From contig DJFQ01000009.1 of assembly GCA_002432095.1 (NCBI GenBank), forward strand, positions 8,581 through 33,857: a stretch of DNA of 25,277 nucleotides, read 5' to 3'. The notes under the pieces were generated by a model. It was not told where the DNA came from. It ran no database searches and saw nothing but the letters and a program-made list of their open reading frames with translations. This DNA comes from Marinagarivorans sp. UBA5868 (lineage in GTDB: Bacteria > Pseudomonadota > Gammaproteobacteria > Pseudomonadales > Cellvibrionaceae). The position numbers and the translations under genes were made by a program. Shown here piece after piece: positions 1 to 9,318 of the stretch (the stretch's first letter is position 1; every line of letters begins with the position of its first letter).

Positions 1-187
1 ACCCATTTCCCTCCCCTGGTGATTCCCCGCGTCACCCCGCATAATAGCCGCACTTCGCCGCCCCACCGGGCTGGCGGCGGGTATTCATGATGTCCATAAA
101 ATACCGATGTGGGGTCTGTTGCGCCCATACATCCGGAACTCACATCCGCCAGTGCGCGGTAACAATACGATAACAAATGAGGTCTTT

Positions 188-1456
188 ATGTCTGGAATGT
201 CAGGAGCTGGCAGTCGCGCTGCCGGTGTCGAAGGGCTGGAGAACAAAAACTACACCATGCCGCTGGTGTGGCTCACGTCGCTGTTTTTTATGTGGGGATT
301 TCTTACCTGTCTCAACGACATTTTGATTCCCCATCTGAAAAATGTATTCAATCTAAATTACACCCAGGCGATGTTGGTGCAGTTCTGCTTTTTTGGTGCT
401 TATTTCATTGTTTCTCTGCCGGCCGGTATCTTGGTTAAAAAAGTGGGGTACAAAACCGGAATTGTTATAGGTTTGGCCATTGCCGCTCTAGGTTGTTTGA
501 TGTTTTATCCGGCTGCGCAAATGCGGGTGTATGCAATTTTTTTGTTGGCGCTTTTTGTTTTGGCTGGTGGCATTACTATTCTGCAAGTTGCGGCCAACCC
601 TTATGTCACAATTCTTGGTAGCGCGCGCACCGCGTCCAGTCGTCTCACATTAACCCAGGCATTTAATTCTTTGGGCACGACCATTGCGCCATGGTTTGGC
701 TCGGTATTAATTTTGTCTGGCGCTACCGCTGGACTTACAGGTGCGGAGTTGCAAGCCCACGAGGCCGAAGCCGTACAAGGGCCGTACCTGTTGCTTGCCG
801 GTGCTTTGATTGTGTTGGCGGGCATCTTCGCCATGCTCAAGTTGCCGCGTATCGTCGACGATGAAATTCCCGTGCATGCAGGCGATCTCGGCTCGTCTGC
901 TTGGTCTTATCCCCACTTGGTGCTCGGCGCGATCGGAATTTTCGTCTATGTAGGCGCGGAAGTGGCCATCGGCAGTTTTCTAGTCAATTTCATTAGCGAG
1001 CCCACGATTGGCGCCATGACCGAAGCAGAGGCTGCGAAATATGTCTCTTATTATTGGGGTGCCGCTATGGTGGGACGTTTTATTGGTGCTCTAGCGATGC
1101 GGCGAATTTCCGGCGGCGTTGCTTTAGCGTTTAATGCCGTTTGTGCCTGTATTTTTATCGCGGTTGCGATGTTGGGATCTGGAAAAGTCGCGATGTGGGC
1201 TATTTTGTTGGTCGGCCTGTGCAATTCCATTATGTTTCCGACTATTTTCAGTCTTGCGGTGCGCGGCCTCGGCCCGCATACCAGCCAGGGATCGGGCATT
1301 TTGTGCATGGCTATTGTCGGCGGCGCGCTGGTACCTTTGCTGCAGGGTGTTCTCGCCGACACCATCGGCATTCAGATGGCGTTCTTTTTGCCGATTATCT
1401 GCTACGCCTATATCGCCTTCTACGGTTGGAAAGGCTCGGCCCCTAAACACGGCTAA
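188..1456 (+). CDS. FucP/GluP-type sugar:H+ symporter (MFS, FHS family)
   Basis: Inner-membrane major facilitator protein of 422 aa, probably importing a hexose such as glucose, galactose or fucose with protons. The family is recognisable from the N-terminal stretch [19 protein letters not shown], the NPYVTILG motif and the following [18 protein letters not shown] segment, all typical of the L-fucose/glucose-galactose permease branch; about 12 hydrophobic segments are visible and the length is normal for the family. An open frame extends upstream to 107, but ATG 188 is preferred because GAGG at 179-182 lies 5 nt before it and the extra residues would form an unusual polar extension. The gene ends at a strong hairpin terminator. 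A secreted beta-glucanase is encoded 1 kb downstream, so a role in beta-glucan sugar uptake is plausible. The substrate cannot be read from sequence. Confidence 0.9.
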   Translation: MSGMSGAGSRAAGVEGLENKNYTMPLVWLTSLFFMWGFLTCLNDILIPHLKNVFNLNYTQAMLVQFCFFGAYFIVSLPAGILVKKVGYKTGIVIGLAIAALGCLMFYPAAQMRVYAIFLLALFVLAGGITILQVAANPYVTILGSARTASSRLTLTQAFNSLGTTIAPWFGSVLILSGATAGLTGAELQAHEAEAVQGPYLLLAGALIVLAGIFAMLKLPRIVDDEIPVHAGDLGSSAWSYPHLVLGAIGIFVYVGAEVAIGSFLVNFISEPTIGAMTEAEAAKYVSYYWGAAMVGRFIGALAMRRISGGVALAFNAVCACIFIAVAMLGSGKVAMWAILLVGLCNSIMFPTIFSLAVRGLGPHTSQGSGILCMAIVGGALVPLLQGVLADTIGIQMAFFLPIICYAYIAFYGWKGSAPKHG

Positions 1457-1459
1457 TAA

Positions 1460-1490
1460 AAAAGGGGCGAAGGCCCCTTTTCTATTTTGT
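1460..1490. terminator. Bidirectional rho-independent terminator
   Basis: A perfect 9-bp stem (AAAAGGGGC, 1460-1468, with GCCCCTTTT, 1473-1481) closes on a GAAG loop. A T-rich tract follows on the plus strand and an A-run precedes it, so it can terminate both the permease gene and the convergent minus-strand gene that ends at 1499. Confidence 0.9.
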
Positions 1491-1498
1491 GTACCCAT

Positions 1499-2101
1499 TT
1501 ATTTCAAATGCAGGCCACCACGGCTGTGCAAAATCACTGCGACAGCGCAGACCATCCGCAAGTCGCATGCGGTTTCTTCGATTACTTGCGCTTCCAGCAC
1601 ATCTACCGGAGCGTTGGTAAAACGGTTTGTCCAGCGGCGCATTTGTGAGATCAATCCCTCGCGGCGCTCCCGATGCGGCAGACGTGAGAAAATCGCTGCG
1701 ACATTCTTTTGCTCGTGCACGACACCCGCGTAATCTTCAGGATTATTCTCGTGGGCCGGGCACACACAATCGGCGCTTAAGCTGATCATCGGTTTGACAT
1801 GAAAAACCGGCGCTTCATTGGCATCAAGTAGTGTGTTTCCCTTAAAAACCCCGAGCATATTGCCGGTGTCTTTATCAAACGCGGCAATTTTCGGTGTGCC
1901 GACACGATTGGTTTGTTCGATGATGAAATTCCGTCCAGTGCCGGCAGAAATAAATTCGGAGATCTGGTAAAAACCGAGCTGACGATTGAGGTGAATAGTG
2001 AAGAGTTCCGAGTGATCCCGGCGCAGGGTGTAGGACGTCACATAACTGCGCATACCGCGCATGTCCTGGCTGGTCCAGTTACTCAGAATAATGGCTTTCA
2101 A
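1499..2101 (-). CDS. Unrecognised protein, possibly LURP-one/scramblase-like beta fold
   Basis: I do not recognise this protein with confidence. The chosen start is TTG at 2101 (200 aa, beginning MKAIILSNWTSQDMRG), because an AAAAGG sequence lies about 9 nt upstream. The frame also has a TTG at 2161, which would add 20 mostly basic, low-complexity residues; its GAGG is only 2 nt away. There is no signal peptide and no membrane segment, so it is probably cytoplasmic. The middle part has a strand-turn pattern (FIIEQTNRVGTPKIAAFDKD, then NMLGVFKGNTLLD) that recalls the repeated beta-hairpins of LURP-one, tubby-like and scramblase-related proteins; this is weak inference. The C-terminal third is helical and charged, with a CVCPAHENNPED segment. 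It is convergent with the sugar permease and divergent from the GH16 gene. Confidence 0.6.
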   Translation of the reverse strand: MKAIILSNWTSQDMRGMRSYVTSYTLRRDHSELFTIHLNRQLGFYQISEFISAGTGRNFIIEQTNRVGTPKIAAFDKDTGNMLGVFKGNTLLDANEAPVFHVKPMISLSADCVCPAHENNPEDYAGVVHEQKNVAAIFSRLPHRERREGLISQMRRWTNRFTNAPVDVLEAQVIEETACDLRMVCAVAVILHSRGGLHLK

Positions 2102-2445
2102 ATATCGCCGCCTTTTGTTGTTGTCTGCGGGCCGGGCTCGCGGTTTGGCTCGACTCTGCAAAACCTCACTGAATATCCAGAATCGCGGATCTGCCGGATT
2201 TTATGAGAACCCTCAAGAGAAGCGCAAGCGTAAGGCTGTGCGCCTGTGCTGAGTTTGATTGCCAACCGCTAGAGATTTTACCTGTGAACTGGATTGCTGG
2301 ACGAGGATAGCATCATCGCTACACTGTCTCCGGCAATTCCTCTTTAAATGCTGGTCGTGCTGAACTAGCGAAGTACGGATTGAACTGGGACGAGCTACAG
2401 CATAAATAACTGGCGCGCAGGGTCGCGCCCTCTAAAGGTGAACAC
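2102..2445. other. Intergenic region between divergent genes
   Basis: This stretch separates the unrecognised minus-strand gene from the GH16 gene and must hold both promoters. I see no convincing -35/-10 pair, no strong inverted repeat and no plausible small gene. The GH16 Shine-Dalgarno sequence AAAGGTG lies at 2434-2440. Confidence 0.5.
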
Positions 2446-4044
2446 ATGAACCTTGAACAACGAATAGGTTATTCGCCGGTCTGGTGGTGTCGCGCGCTGA
2501 TGTTGGTGTTGCTCGCGGGTCTCGGTGCATGCGGTGGATCTTCCAGCGGGGCACCGGGTACGAGTTCATCCAGTTCCAGCTCTTCGTCGAGTTCGAGCGC
2601 CAGCAGCTCTTCCACATCCAGCTCATCGTCCGGCGGGGATTGTATTGCCGCTGATGCTGGTGACGGCTACTGCTTAGTCTGGAGCGATGAATTTGCTGGC
2701 GATCAAGTAGATATCAGCCGCTGGAGCTTTGAGCGCAACTGTTACGGTGGCGGCAATAATGAAGCTCAATGCTACGTGGACAGTCCGGCCAACCTCTGGG
2801 TGGACGATGGTTTTCTCCATATTAAAGCGATCCGCGAAGATTTAACCGGCCCGGCGGTAGACGATGATGACCCGTCATATGATCCTACGGATCGCAGTGG
2901 CACCGGCACCTACAGCTCGGGTCGTTTGCGTAGCAAAGGCAAAGGAGATTGGCGCTACGGCCGCTTTGAAATTCGCGCCAAGCTTCCCTGGGGCCAAGGT
3001 ACTTGGCCGGCAATCTGGATGTTGCCCACCGATTGGGTTTACGGCGGCTGGGCCAGTTCAGGTGAGATCGACATCATGGAGGCGGTGAATCTCAAAGTAG
3101 GTGGGGAGCGCCGGGTTCATGGAACCTTGCATTTCGGCGACAACTGGCCGAACAACGTCTACGCCGGTGAGGCTTACTTGCTGCCGGGAGAGGCAAGCCC
3201 TGCCGACGGCTTCCACATTTACGCGGTGGAATGGGAGGAGGGGGAAATTCGCTGGTATGTGGACGGCGACCACTACGCCACGCAAACGCAAAACGGCTGG
3301 TATTCCGCCAAGGCGCTGGATGAACCGGCTGCCCCCTTCAATCAGCGATTTCACATGACTCTGAATCTCGCCGTGGGCGGCAACTGGGCGGGCGCGGTCA
3401 ATGACACTGGCATCGACGAAAGCGTTTTCCCGCAAGAGATGTTGGTGGATTATGTGCGTGTCTTCGAATGTGTGAAGGACCGGCAAACCGGGCGTGGATG
3501 CGGTTCAAGCGACGGTGATTTTGTGGCAAACCCTGGGGTGACACCGCCGATGCCAGTAGATCCCGGCGATGGCAGTGAATTTGTCGTATTCAACGGCATG
3601 GTGACGCCGCCCTACGAGTGGTTTACCTGGACCGAGGAAGGCACCGTGGACTATCAGCTGGCGGAGGCGGGCGGCAGTTATGGCACGGTTGCGCAAGTCA
3701 CCTTCAGCACGGATCGCGGTATCGGCTTTTTCCAATCGGCGGCACAGGTGGATTTTTCGGCATTTAACGAAATTGTTTTCGATGTGCGCATCATTGAGGA
3801 TACGCGGGCGGTTAAAGATCCTCTGGTACTTCGCGCCGATTGTGTCTACCCCTGTAGCTCCGGCGATTACCCGTTGGGGTATCCAGAATTCAACACCTGG
3901 ACGCGCTACATAGTGCCGTTGGCGGATCTTGCCGCAGCCGGGTTGGACTTAACCAAAGTGAACACACCTTTTGTGCTCTCGCCGAGTTTTGGCAACCAGC
4001 GCGGTGTAGTCCTGCAGCTCGACAATATTCAGTTGCGGCGTTGA
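2446..4044 (+). CDS. GH16 beta-glucanase (laminarinase-type) lipoprotein
   Basis: Secreted endo-acting beta-glucanase of 532 aa that probably cleaves beta-1,3 or mixed-link glucans at the outer surface. A lipoprotein signal ends in LGAC, with lipidated Cys29 followed by Gly, which favours the outer membrane. A serine-rich linker covers about residues 32-64. The GH16 catalytic domain spans about 66-342 and contains SSGEIDIMEAV, giving the ExDxxE motif: Glu207 nucleophile, Asp209 and Glu212 acid/base, the spacing usual for laminarinases. Residues about 377-532 form a separate beta-rich domain with a cysteine pair (RADCVYPCSSGDYP) and an ending LDNIQLRR. That domain resembles the C-terminal galactose-binding-like domain of GH3 ExoP-type glucanases, so it may bind glycan. 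An AAAGGTG Shine-Dalgarno supports ATG 2446. Family assignment is firm; exact linkage specificity is not. Confidence 0.93.
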   Translation: MNLEQRIGYSPVWWCRALMLVLLAGLGACGGSSSGAPGTSSSSSSSSSSSSASSSSTSSSSSGGDCIAADAGDGYCLVWSDEFAGDQVDISRWSFERNCYGGGNNEAQCYVDSPANLWVDDGFLHIKAIREDLTGPAVDDDDPSYDPTDRSGTGTYSSGRLRSKGKGDWRYGRFEIRAKLPWGQGTWPAIWMLPTDWVYGGWASSGEIDIMEAVNLKVGGERRVHGTLHFGDNWPNNVYAGEAYLLPGEASPADGFHIYAVEWEEGEIRWYVDGDHYATQTQNGWYSAKALDEPAAPFNQRFHMTLNLAVGGNWAGAVNDTGIDESVFPQEMLVDYVRVFECVKDRQTGRGCGSSDGDFVANPGVTPPMPVDPGDGSEFVVFNGMVTPPYEWFTWTEEGTVDYQLAEAGGSYGTVAQVTFSTDRGIGFFQSAAQVDFSAFNEIVFDVRIIEDTRAVKDPLVLRADCVYPCSSGDYPLGYPEFNTWTRYIVPLADLAAAGLDLTKVNTPFVLSPSFGNQRGVVLQLDNIQLRR

Positions 4045-4445
4045 TGGGTGGTGCTGCGGTGCTGAGACATTAGCGCCGCTTCTTCCCGCTCAGTTTGCAA
4101 AAAGCTGTGAACTCCACCGCGGTTTTCCTGCTTGAAACTTTATTTGAGTATCCCAATCTATAAGCGCCGTTACGCCCGCCGGACGCCGTCGTCCGGCTCC
4201 TGAATACCCACTTCGGTCAGTCGCTCAGCAGCAATTCAAGGCCGCTGTCGTGCTGATCTCTATCTGAGGAATACGGAGAACGCCGTGGACAGCCGCGTCG
4301 CATGTCAGAGCCGCTCGACCGCCATTGGGGCAGTGTCCTCCTGTCCGCAATTCCCTGCTATTCCTCTTTTTCGTCGTTGTTCCTTCCACCCCATGATTCG
4401 TGCGCAGCGCGCAGATTCTCTGTTATGCAAAAGGAGGTTTCCCTC
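4045..4445. other. Intergenic region with one GC-rich hairpin
   Basis: About 400 bases without a supported gene. It holds a perfect 8-bp hairpin at 4178-4197 without a T-tract. An open frame continuous with the downstream ATPase starts at 4302 but has no ribosome binding site and reads as noncoding. The promoter of the ABC operon should lie here; I cannot place it. Confidence 0.5.
4178..4197. repeat. 8-bp perfect hairpin, intergenic
   Basis: GCCGGACG (4178-4185) pairs with CGTCCGGC (4190-4197) around a CCGT loop. No run of T follows on either strand, so it is not a standard terminator. It could be part of a dispersed palindromic repeat or protect the 3' end of the GH16 transcript. Confidence 0.5.
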
Positions 4446-5390
4446 GTGATTACAGTTGAGCGTCTGAACCGCACCTATGGCAGTCTTCACGCTGTCAGGG
4501 ATGTGAGTTTCACCATTGCACAAGGCGAAGTGATTGGCCTGCTGGGGCCGAACGGCGCTGGTAAAACCACCATCATGAAAATGATGTGCGGCTACCTGGA
4601 GCCCAGTTCCGGTAGTGTCACCATCAACGGGATTGATGTATCCCAAGACACCAAACTCGCCCAGTCCTTTATCGGTTATCTGCCAGAAAATCTGCCGGTT
4701 TATCCAGAGATGAGTGTGATCAGCTATTTGGAATATGCGGCGGGCTTGCGCGGTGTGCCGGAGGAGCATCAGGCAGCGGAAATTCGTCGGGTATTGGGCG
4801 CTACGGATTTGCGCAGTCGGGCGCTGGATAAAATCGGCTCGCTGTCACGAGGTTTGAAACAGCGTGTCGGTGTCGCTCAGGCGCTGCTCGGTAATCCCAA
4901 GGTTTTAGTCCTTGATGAACCCACCAACGGCCTCGACCCCACTCAGACACTGCAAATGCGCGAACTGATTCGCAAGCTTTCTGAAACCAGTACGGTCATC
5001 GTCTCCACTCACATCTTGTCGGAAGTCGAAGCGGTGTGCGATCGAGTGTTGATGGTGCGCAGCGGCAAATTGGTGCTGAATTCGCGGCTGGACGAACTCA
5101 CCGAAGCCGGTGTGCTCAATGTGCGCACATCTCTGGGGGTTTCCGCGTTGCAAACCATTTTGCAGAGCTTGGCCGGTGCCAAAGGGTTCCAATTTTCACC
5201 CCAGGGTGCAGTCATTGAATGTCGTGTGAAACTCGCCGAGCAGAGTACTGCTAACCAGGTGAGCGCCGAACTTGCGCGGAAAATTGTTGAAGCAGGCGGC
5301 GAACTTTATCAACTGCATCGCGAGCAGCGGGATCTGGAAACCTTATTTCGTGAATTGAATTCCGGGGAGGGTATAGCAAATGCAGCGTGA
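4446..5390 (+). CDS. ABC transporter ATP-binding protein, GldA-like
   Basis: ATPase subunit (314 aa) of an ABC-2 type exporter in the inner membrane. Walker A (GPNGAGKTT), the signature region (LSRGLKQRVG), Walker B (VLVLDEPTNGLDP) and the switch histidine (STHILSEVE) are all present; the C-terminal ~90 residues form the extra domain usual in GldA/NosF-type ATPases. GTG 4446 is chosen because AAGGAGG at 4431-4437 lies 8 nt upstream. An in-frame ATG at 4425 sits before that ribosome binding site and would bury it in the coding region. The stop codon overlaps the start of the next gene by 11 nt, so ATPase and permease are translationally coupled. The gene product works with the fused GldF/GldG protein and the DUF4340 protein; the cargo is unknown. 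Confidence 0.92.
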   Translation: MITVERLNRTYGSLHAVRDVSFTIAQGEVIGLLGPNGAGKTTIMKMMCGYLEPSSGSVTINGIDVSQDTKLAQSFIGYLPENLPVYPEMSVISYLEYAAGLRGVPEEHQAAEIRRVLGATDLRSRALDKIGSLSRGLKQRVGVAQALLGNPKVLVLDEPTNGLDPTQTLQMRELIRKLSETSTVIVSTHILSEVEAVCDRVLMVRSGKLVLNSRLDELTEAGVLNVRTSLGVSALQTILQSLAGAKGFQFSPQGAVIECRVKLAEQSTANQVSAELARKIVEAGGELYQLHREQRDLETLFRELNSGEGIANAA

Positions 5391-8271
5391 TAAACCTACC
5401 AGTGCTGTCGGTAGAATTGCCGCAAAAGAATTGGGGCAATTCTTTAGGGCGCCCATCGCATGGCTTTTTCTCGGCGCGTTTTTATTAATTTCCCTTTTTG
5501 TATTTTTCTGGGTGGAGTCATTTTTTTCCCGCAATATCGCGGACGTGCGTCCACTGTTTTCCTGGATGCCGCTGCTGCTGATTTTTCTCTCTGCAGCGCT
5601 CACCATGAAAATGTGGAGCGAGGAGCGCCGCAGCGGCACTTTGGAGCATGTGCTGACACAGCCGGTGCCGCTCTGGCAATTTGTGGTGGGCAAATTTCTC
5701 GCTTGCTGGATTTTGCTCGCCTTAGCTTTGCTGCTCACTCTGCCTCTGCCCATCACCGTTTCTTTCCTGGGCGATTTGGATTGGGGTCCGGTTTGGTCCG
5801 GCTATTTGGCAGCACTGTTACTCGGCGGGGCTTATATCAGCATGGGATTATTTATTTCCGCTCGCTGTGACAACCAAATTGTCAGTCTGATTTTGACTGT
5901 GGCACTGGCGACGGCGTTTTATCTGATTGGCGCGGGTGTATTAACCAGTCTGGCAGGTAACCAAAGTGCGGAAATCATGCGTGGCATTGGCACTGGCTCG
6001 CGGTTTGAGTCCATTACCCGCGGCGTATTGGATATGCGCGACTTGTATTACTACCTTAGCCTGATGGTCGCATTTCTGGCACTGAATATTTTGGCGCTGG
6101 AACGAGGGCGCTGGGCCGGCGATGGCGACCGCCGCCTTCACGGTATTTGGCGCTGGGGTACCGCGTTGGTAGTGGGCAATATGCTGGTCGCCAATATCTG
6201 GCTGAGCCAAATTCCCTCACTGCGCTGGGATACCACTCGCGGCGATATGTATTCGATTTCCGATGCAACCACCGGTTATCTCGCGCAGCTGCAGGAGCCG
6301 ATTTTGATTCGCGGCTATTTCACCCAAAAAACACACCCATTGTTAGCGCCGCTGGTGCCGCAGTTGCAGGATTTGTTGCGGGAGTATGAAGTCGCGGGCA
6401 AAGGTCGAGTTAACGTTGAAATTGTGGATCCTACGGAAAATCCAGAAGTTGAGGATGAAGCCAATAATCGCTATAGCATCAATCCAACTCCATTCCGTGT
6501 GAACGACCGCCATCAGGCTGCGGTAGTGAATTCCTATTTTGACGTGCTGGTGCAATATGGCGATCAACATGCGGTGCTGGGCTTCAATGACTTAATCGAA
6601 GTGAAATTCCGCAACGATACCGAGATTAACGTCCAGTTGCGCAATCCCGAATACGATGTCACTCGTGTGATCAAGAAAGTGCTTTATGAATACCAATCCG
6701 GCGGTGATATTTTTGCCAGTCTTGAGCAGCCAGTGCAGTTGACTGCATATGTGTCTGCGGACAATCGCTTGCCTGCAGAACTCGTGGAATTGCGCAAAGC
6801 CATCGAAACGGAAATCGCTGACATCAAACAGCAGGCCGGCGATAAATTCACCTCGCGTTTTGTCGATCCGGACGCAAACGGCGGTGCCGAGGGAAAACGC
6901 ATCAGTGAGGAATATGGCTTTGCGCCTATGGCGGCCGGGCTTATCGATCCTGAGCCATTTTATTTCTATGTCACGCTCGGACAGGGCGAGCAGCTGATGC
7001 AGATTCCCCTGGGGGATTTTACTGCAGGCAATTTCAAAACTGCGTTGCAGGCGGGCATAAAACGGTTTGCCAAAGGCTTTACCCGAACCGTCGGCTTGGT
7101 TACTCCATCCCAAGAGGGGGCGCAGCAGCATTTCGGTGTGCCTATGTCCAATAAACCGAGCTTCAACGGCCTTCGCGAAATGCTGAGCCAGGACCTCAAT
7201 GTGGTGAATGAAGACCTCGCCGACGGTCGTGTCGATGGCAATGTTGATTTGTTGGTATTAGCGGCCGCGGATCTTACGGATGACAAACAATTATTTGCGG
7301 TCGACCAATTTTTAATGCGCGGCGGCACGGTGGTGGCTGCTTTGTCTCCTTATGCGGCGAACGTCACGCGCACCAGTATGACGCTGCAAAATTATTCCAG
7401 CGAACTCGGGCGTTGGCTGTCGGCGATGGGCGTCAACATGGGTAACGAAATTGTTATGGACCCACAGAATTCCGCGTTTCCGGTGCCGACAATCCGCGAA
7501 GTGGGTGGTATGCGTTTTCAGGAAATGCATATGGTGGATTACCCGTATTTTATCGACGTGCGCGGCGATGGCTTGAATACCGATTCCGTGGTAACTGCCG
7601 ACCTTCCACAGGTAACTGTACCCTGGGCGTCGCCAATTAATTTGGATGAGAGCAAAACCCTCGAGCTGTCGGTAACTCCGTTGTTGCGCAGTTCCGAACG
7701 AGCCTGGTTGGGCGACACCACAGGTGTGATGCCCAGCGAACAACAATTGCAGCAGGGATATTCGGCATCCGGCGAGCGTAAAAGTCATCTGCTTGGCGTT
7801 GCCTTGCAAGGCAAATTCACCTCGATGTTTGCCGGCCAGGATTCGCCGCTGATGACAGCAGAAAATCCATCGACTGCAGGAGAGGGAGAAAATAGCCAGA
7901 GTGCCCAGCCGATTAATGTTGTGCTCAAACATTCCGCCGACTCTGCGCGTCTAGTGGTGTTTTCCTCCACCGATATGTTCAGCGATCAAATCGTAAATAT
8001 GCTCGGCAGCGTTAATGGCGGAAATTATCTGAACAGTTTGCAGTTGGTGGTGAACACCGTCGACTGGTCGCTGGAAGACCAAGGTTTGCTGAGTATTCGC
8101 GCGCGCGGCCATTTCAACCGCACCTTGGAACCGATGGAATCCGGCGCCCAGGAATTTTGGGAGTATCTGAATTACGGTCTGGCACTGCTGGGCCTATTGA
8201 TTCTTTGGCTCGCCATGCATTACGTGAACCGTTCCCGTAATGTCCGGTATCAGCAATGGCTGGCGGCTTAA
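5380..8271 (+). CDS. Fused ABC-2 permease / GldG-like protein (GldF-GldG fusion)
   Basis: Membrane protein of 963 aa. Residues about 1-245 form an ABC-2 permease with six hydrophobic segments (first APIAWLFLGAFLLISLFVFF). A further membrane segment near 260-275 leads into a large periplasmic GldG-like region of the ABC_transp_aux type, about 290-925. A final membrane segment lies near 932-950 and a short basic tail ends the protein. In Bacteroidota GldF and GldG are separate proteins of the gliding apparatus; fused versions in gammaproteobacteria lack a known role. GGGGAGG at 5364-5370 precedes the ATG by 9 nt. It lies between its ATPase and a DUF4340 protein, the usual three-gene arrangement. 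A low-complexity stretch near residues 825-845 may be a flexible loop. Confidence 0.9.
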   Translation: MQRDKPTSAVGRIAAKELGQFFRAPIAWLFLGAFLLISLFVFFWVESFFSRNIADVRPLFSWMPLLLIFLSAALTMKMWSEERRSGTLEHVLTQPVPLWQFVVGKFLACWILLALALLLTLPLPITVSFLGDLDWGPVWSGYLAALLLGGAYISMGLFISARCDNQIVSLILTVALATAFYLIGAGVLTSLAGNQSAEIMRGIGTGSRFESITRGVLDMRDLYYYLSLMVAFLALNILALERGRWAGDGDRRLHGIWRWGTALVVGNMLVANIWLSQIPSLRWDTTRGDMYSISDATTGYLAQLQEPILIRGYFTQKTHPLLAPLVPQLQDLLREYEVAGKGRVNVEIVDPTENPEVEDEANNRYSINPTPFRVNDRHQAAVVNSYFDVLVQYGDQHAVLGFNDLIEVKFRNDTEINVQLRNPEYDVTRVIKKVLYEYQSGGDIFASLEQPVQLTAYVSADNRLPAELVELRKAIETEIADIKQQAGDKFTSRFVDPDANGGAEGKRISEEYGFAPMAAGLIDPEPFYFYVTLGQGEQLMQIPLGDFTAGNFKTALQAGIKRFAKGFTRTVGLVTPSQEGAQQHFGVPMSNKPSFNGLREMLSQDLNVVNEDLADGRVDGNVDLLVLAAADLTDDKQLFAVDQFLMRGGTVVAALSPYAANVTRTSMTLQNYSSELGRWLSAMGVNMGNEIVMDPQNSAFPVPTIREVGGMRFQEMHMVDYPYFIDVRGDGLNTDSVVTADLPQVTVPWASPINLDESKTLELSVTPLLRSSERAWLGDTTGVMPSEQQLQQGYSASGERKSHLLGVALQGKFTSMFAGQDSPLMTAENPSTAGEGENSQSAQPINVVLKHSADSARLVVFSSTDMFSDQIVNMLGSVNGGNYLNSLQLVVNTVDWSLEDQGLLSIRARGHFNRTLEPMESGAQEFWEYLNYGLALLGLLILWLAMHYVNRSRNVRYQQWLAA

Positions 8272-8283
8272 TCAGGAGGTGAT

Positions 8284-9282
8284 ATGAACGCTTCAAAAAT
8301 TGAAAAATCCTCAAAAAAAATCCCCTGGTTGGCCGGATTGTTTGGCATTCAGTTGGCGCTGGCGGTGGTGTTGTTTAATGTCCAGGGGCGTGAGCCGACG
8401 GCGCCGAATGAACCGCTGTTAGTACTGGAACGCGATGCGCTCGACCGCGTTGTAATCACTTCATCCGACAGCGAAATTGAGCTGCAGAAAAAAGATGGAA
8501 AATGGCAAATGGGCGACGGCCTGCCTGTGGCGGAAAGCCGCGTCAACGATCTGCTTAAACAGTTGGAGGAATTGCGCCGCGGCTGGGCGGTGGCAACCAG
8601 TGATGATGCCGCCACGCGTTTCGAAGTGACCGAGGAGAAATTCAAACGCAAAGTTCGCTTTCTTCAGGGTGATAAAGAAATGGATGTGCTTCTCGTAGGC
8701 ACCTCTCCGAGTTTCCGTCAAACGCATGTGCGCAAACCCGGAGACGATGCGATTTATTCGGTCAAACTCGATGAATTCTCCTTGGCGACCGAGAGGGACA
8801 ATTGGTTGGACACTCAATTGATGCGCCCGAAAGGTGACGTAATTGCATTGCAATTCGGTGAGCGCTCCGTCAAAAAAGTTGCCGGGCAATGGCCGGCGAG
8901 TACACCTGAGTCGGTCGCTGCCGCAACACCTGCTGAGGAGACGGGCGCTGAAGGCGAGACTGCTGCCGAAGCGTCCGACAAGAAGTCACCGTTCGACAGC
9001 AGCGCTTTCGCCAAAGCACTGGCAGATTTAACCGTATTGGGTATCGCCGAAAACCAGGCGGAATTGGATGCGCCTGTTACCAACGATGCGGCTCAACAGG
9101 GTGACAATCAATTGCTGAAAATCGAATGGAAAGTCACAACGGCGGAAGGTGATTATGAGTATCAGTTGCTCAGCAAAAACGAGCAGTACTATATTCGTCG
9201 CGGCGACAATGATCATACTTTTAGGCTATCCAAGCCCCAGTATGATGCGCTGGCAAAAATTCAGGAACTGCGTCAGTCCTGA
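8284..9282 (+). CDS. DUF4340 domain protein of the Gld-like ABC operon
   Basis: Membrane-anchored periplasmic protein of 332 aa. One N-terminal hydrophobic segment (about residues 14-31, WLAGLFGIQLALAVVLF) is followed by a soluble beta-rich region with the repeated pattern seen in DUF4340 proteins: ITSSDSEIELQKKDGKWQM early and a similar YEYQLLSKNEQYYIRRGDN near the end. An Ala/Glu-rich, low-complexity insert lies at about residues 205-240. CAGGAGGTG at 8274-8282 is a near-perfect Shine-Dalgarno before ATG 8284, and only 12 nt separate it from the preceding stop. The gene ends the operon at a strong terminator. Its place beside a GldFG fusion is conserved across many proteobacteria; its biochemical function is unknown. 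Confidence 0.88.
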   Translation: MNASKIEKSSKKIPWLAGLFGIQLALAVVLFNVQGREPTAPNEPLLVLERDALDRVVITSSDSEIELQKKDGKWQMGDGLPVAESRVNDLLKQLEELRRGWAVATSDDAATRFEVTEEKFKRKVRFLQGDKEMDVLLVGTSPSFRQTHVRKPGDDAIYSVKLDEFSLATERDNWLDTQLMRPKGDVIALQFGERSVKKVAGQWPASTPESVAAATPAEETGAEGETAAEASDKKSPFDSSAFAKALADLTVLGIAENQAELDAPVTNDAAQQGDNQLLKIEWKVTTAEGDYEYQLLSKNEQYYIRRGDNDHTFRLSKPQYDALAKIQELRQS

Positions 9283-9318
9283 GGTGTCTTTCTCTACTTG
9301 CTTTACACCTACTACTCC

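Noticed and set aside
56..79. 7-bp GC-rich hairpin before the permease as a terminator
   Set aside because: No T-run follows, the loop is 10 nt, and the upstream gene is outside the window, so no function can be supported.
107..187. N-terminal extension of the sugar permease
   Set aside because: ATG 188 has a properly spaced GAGG; the extra 27 residues are not family-like.
1134..1733. 199-codon plus-strand frame across the permease 3' end and terminator
   Set aside because: It is out of frame with the permease, runs through the terminator and antisense to the next gene; its composition is Arg/Cys/Ser-rich noise.
2560..2640. Simple-sequence repeat within the GH16 gene as an independent element
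   Set aside because: It encodes the poly-serine linker with mixed serine codons, which is expected for secreted enzymes of this group.
4302..4445. 48-residue extension of the ABC ATPase
   Set aside because: The strong AAGGAGG at 4431-4437 fixes the start at GTG 4446, and the extension shows no similarity to ATPase N-termini.
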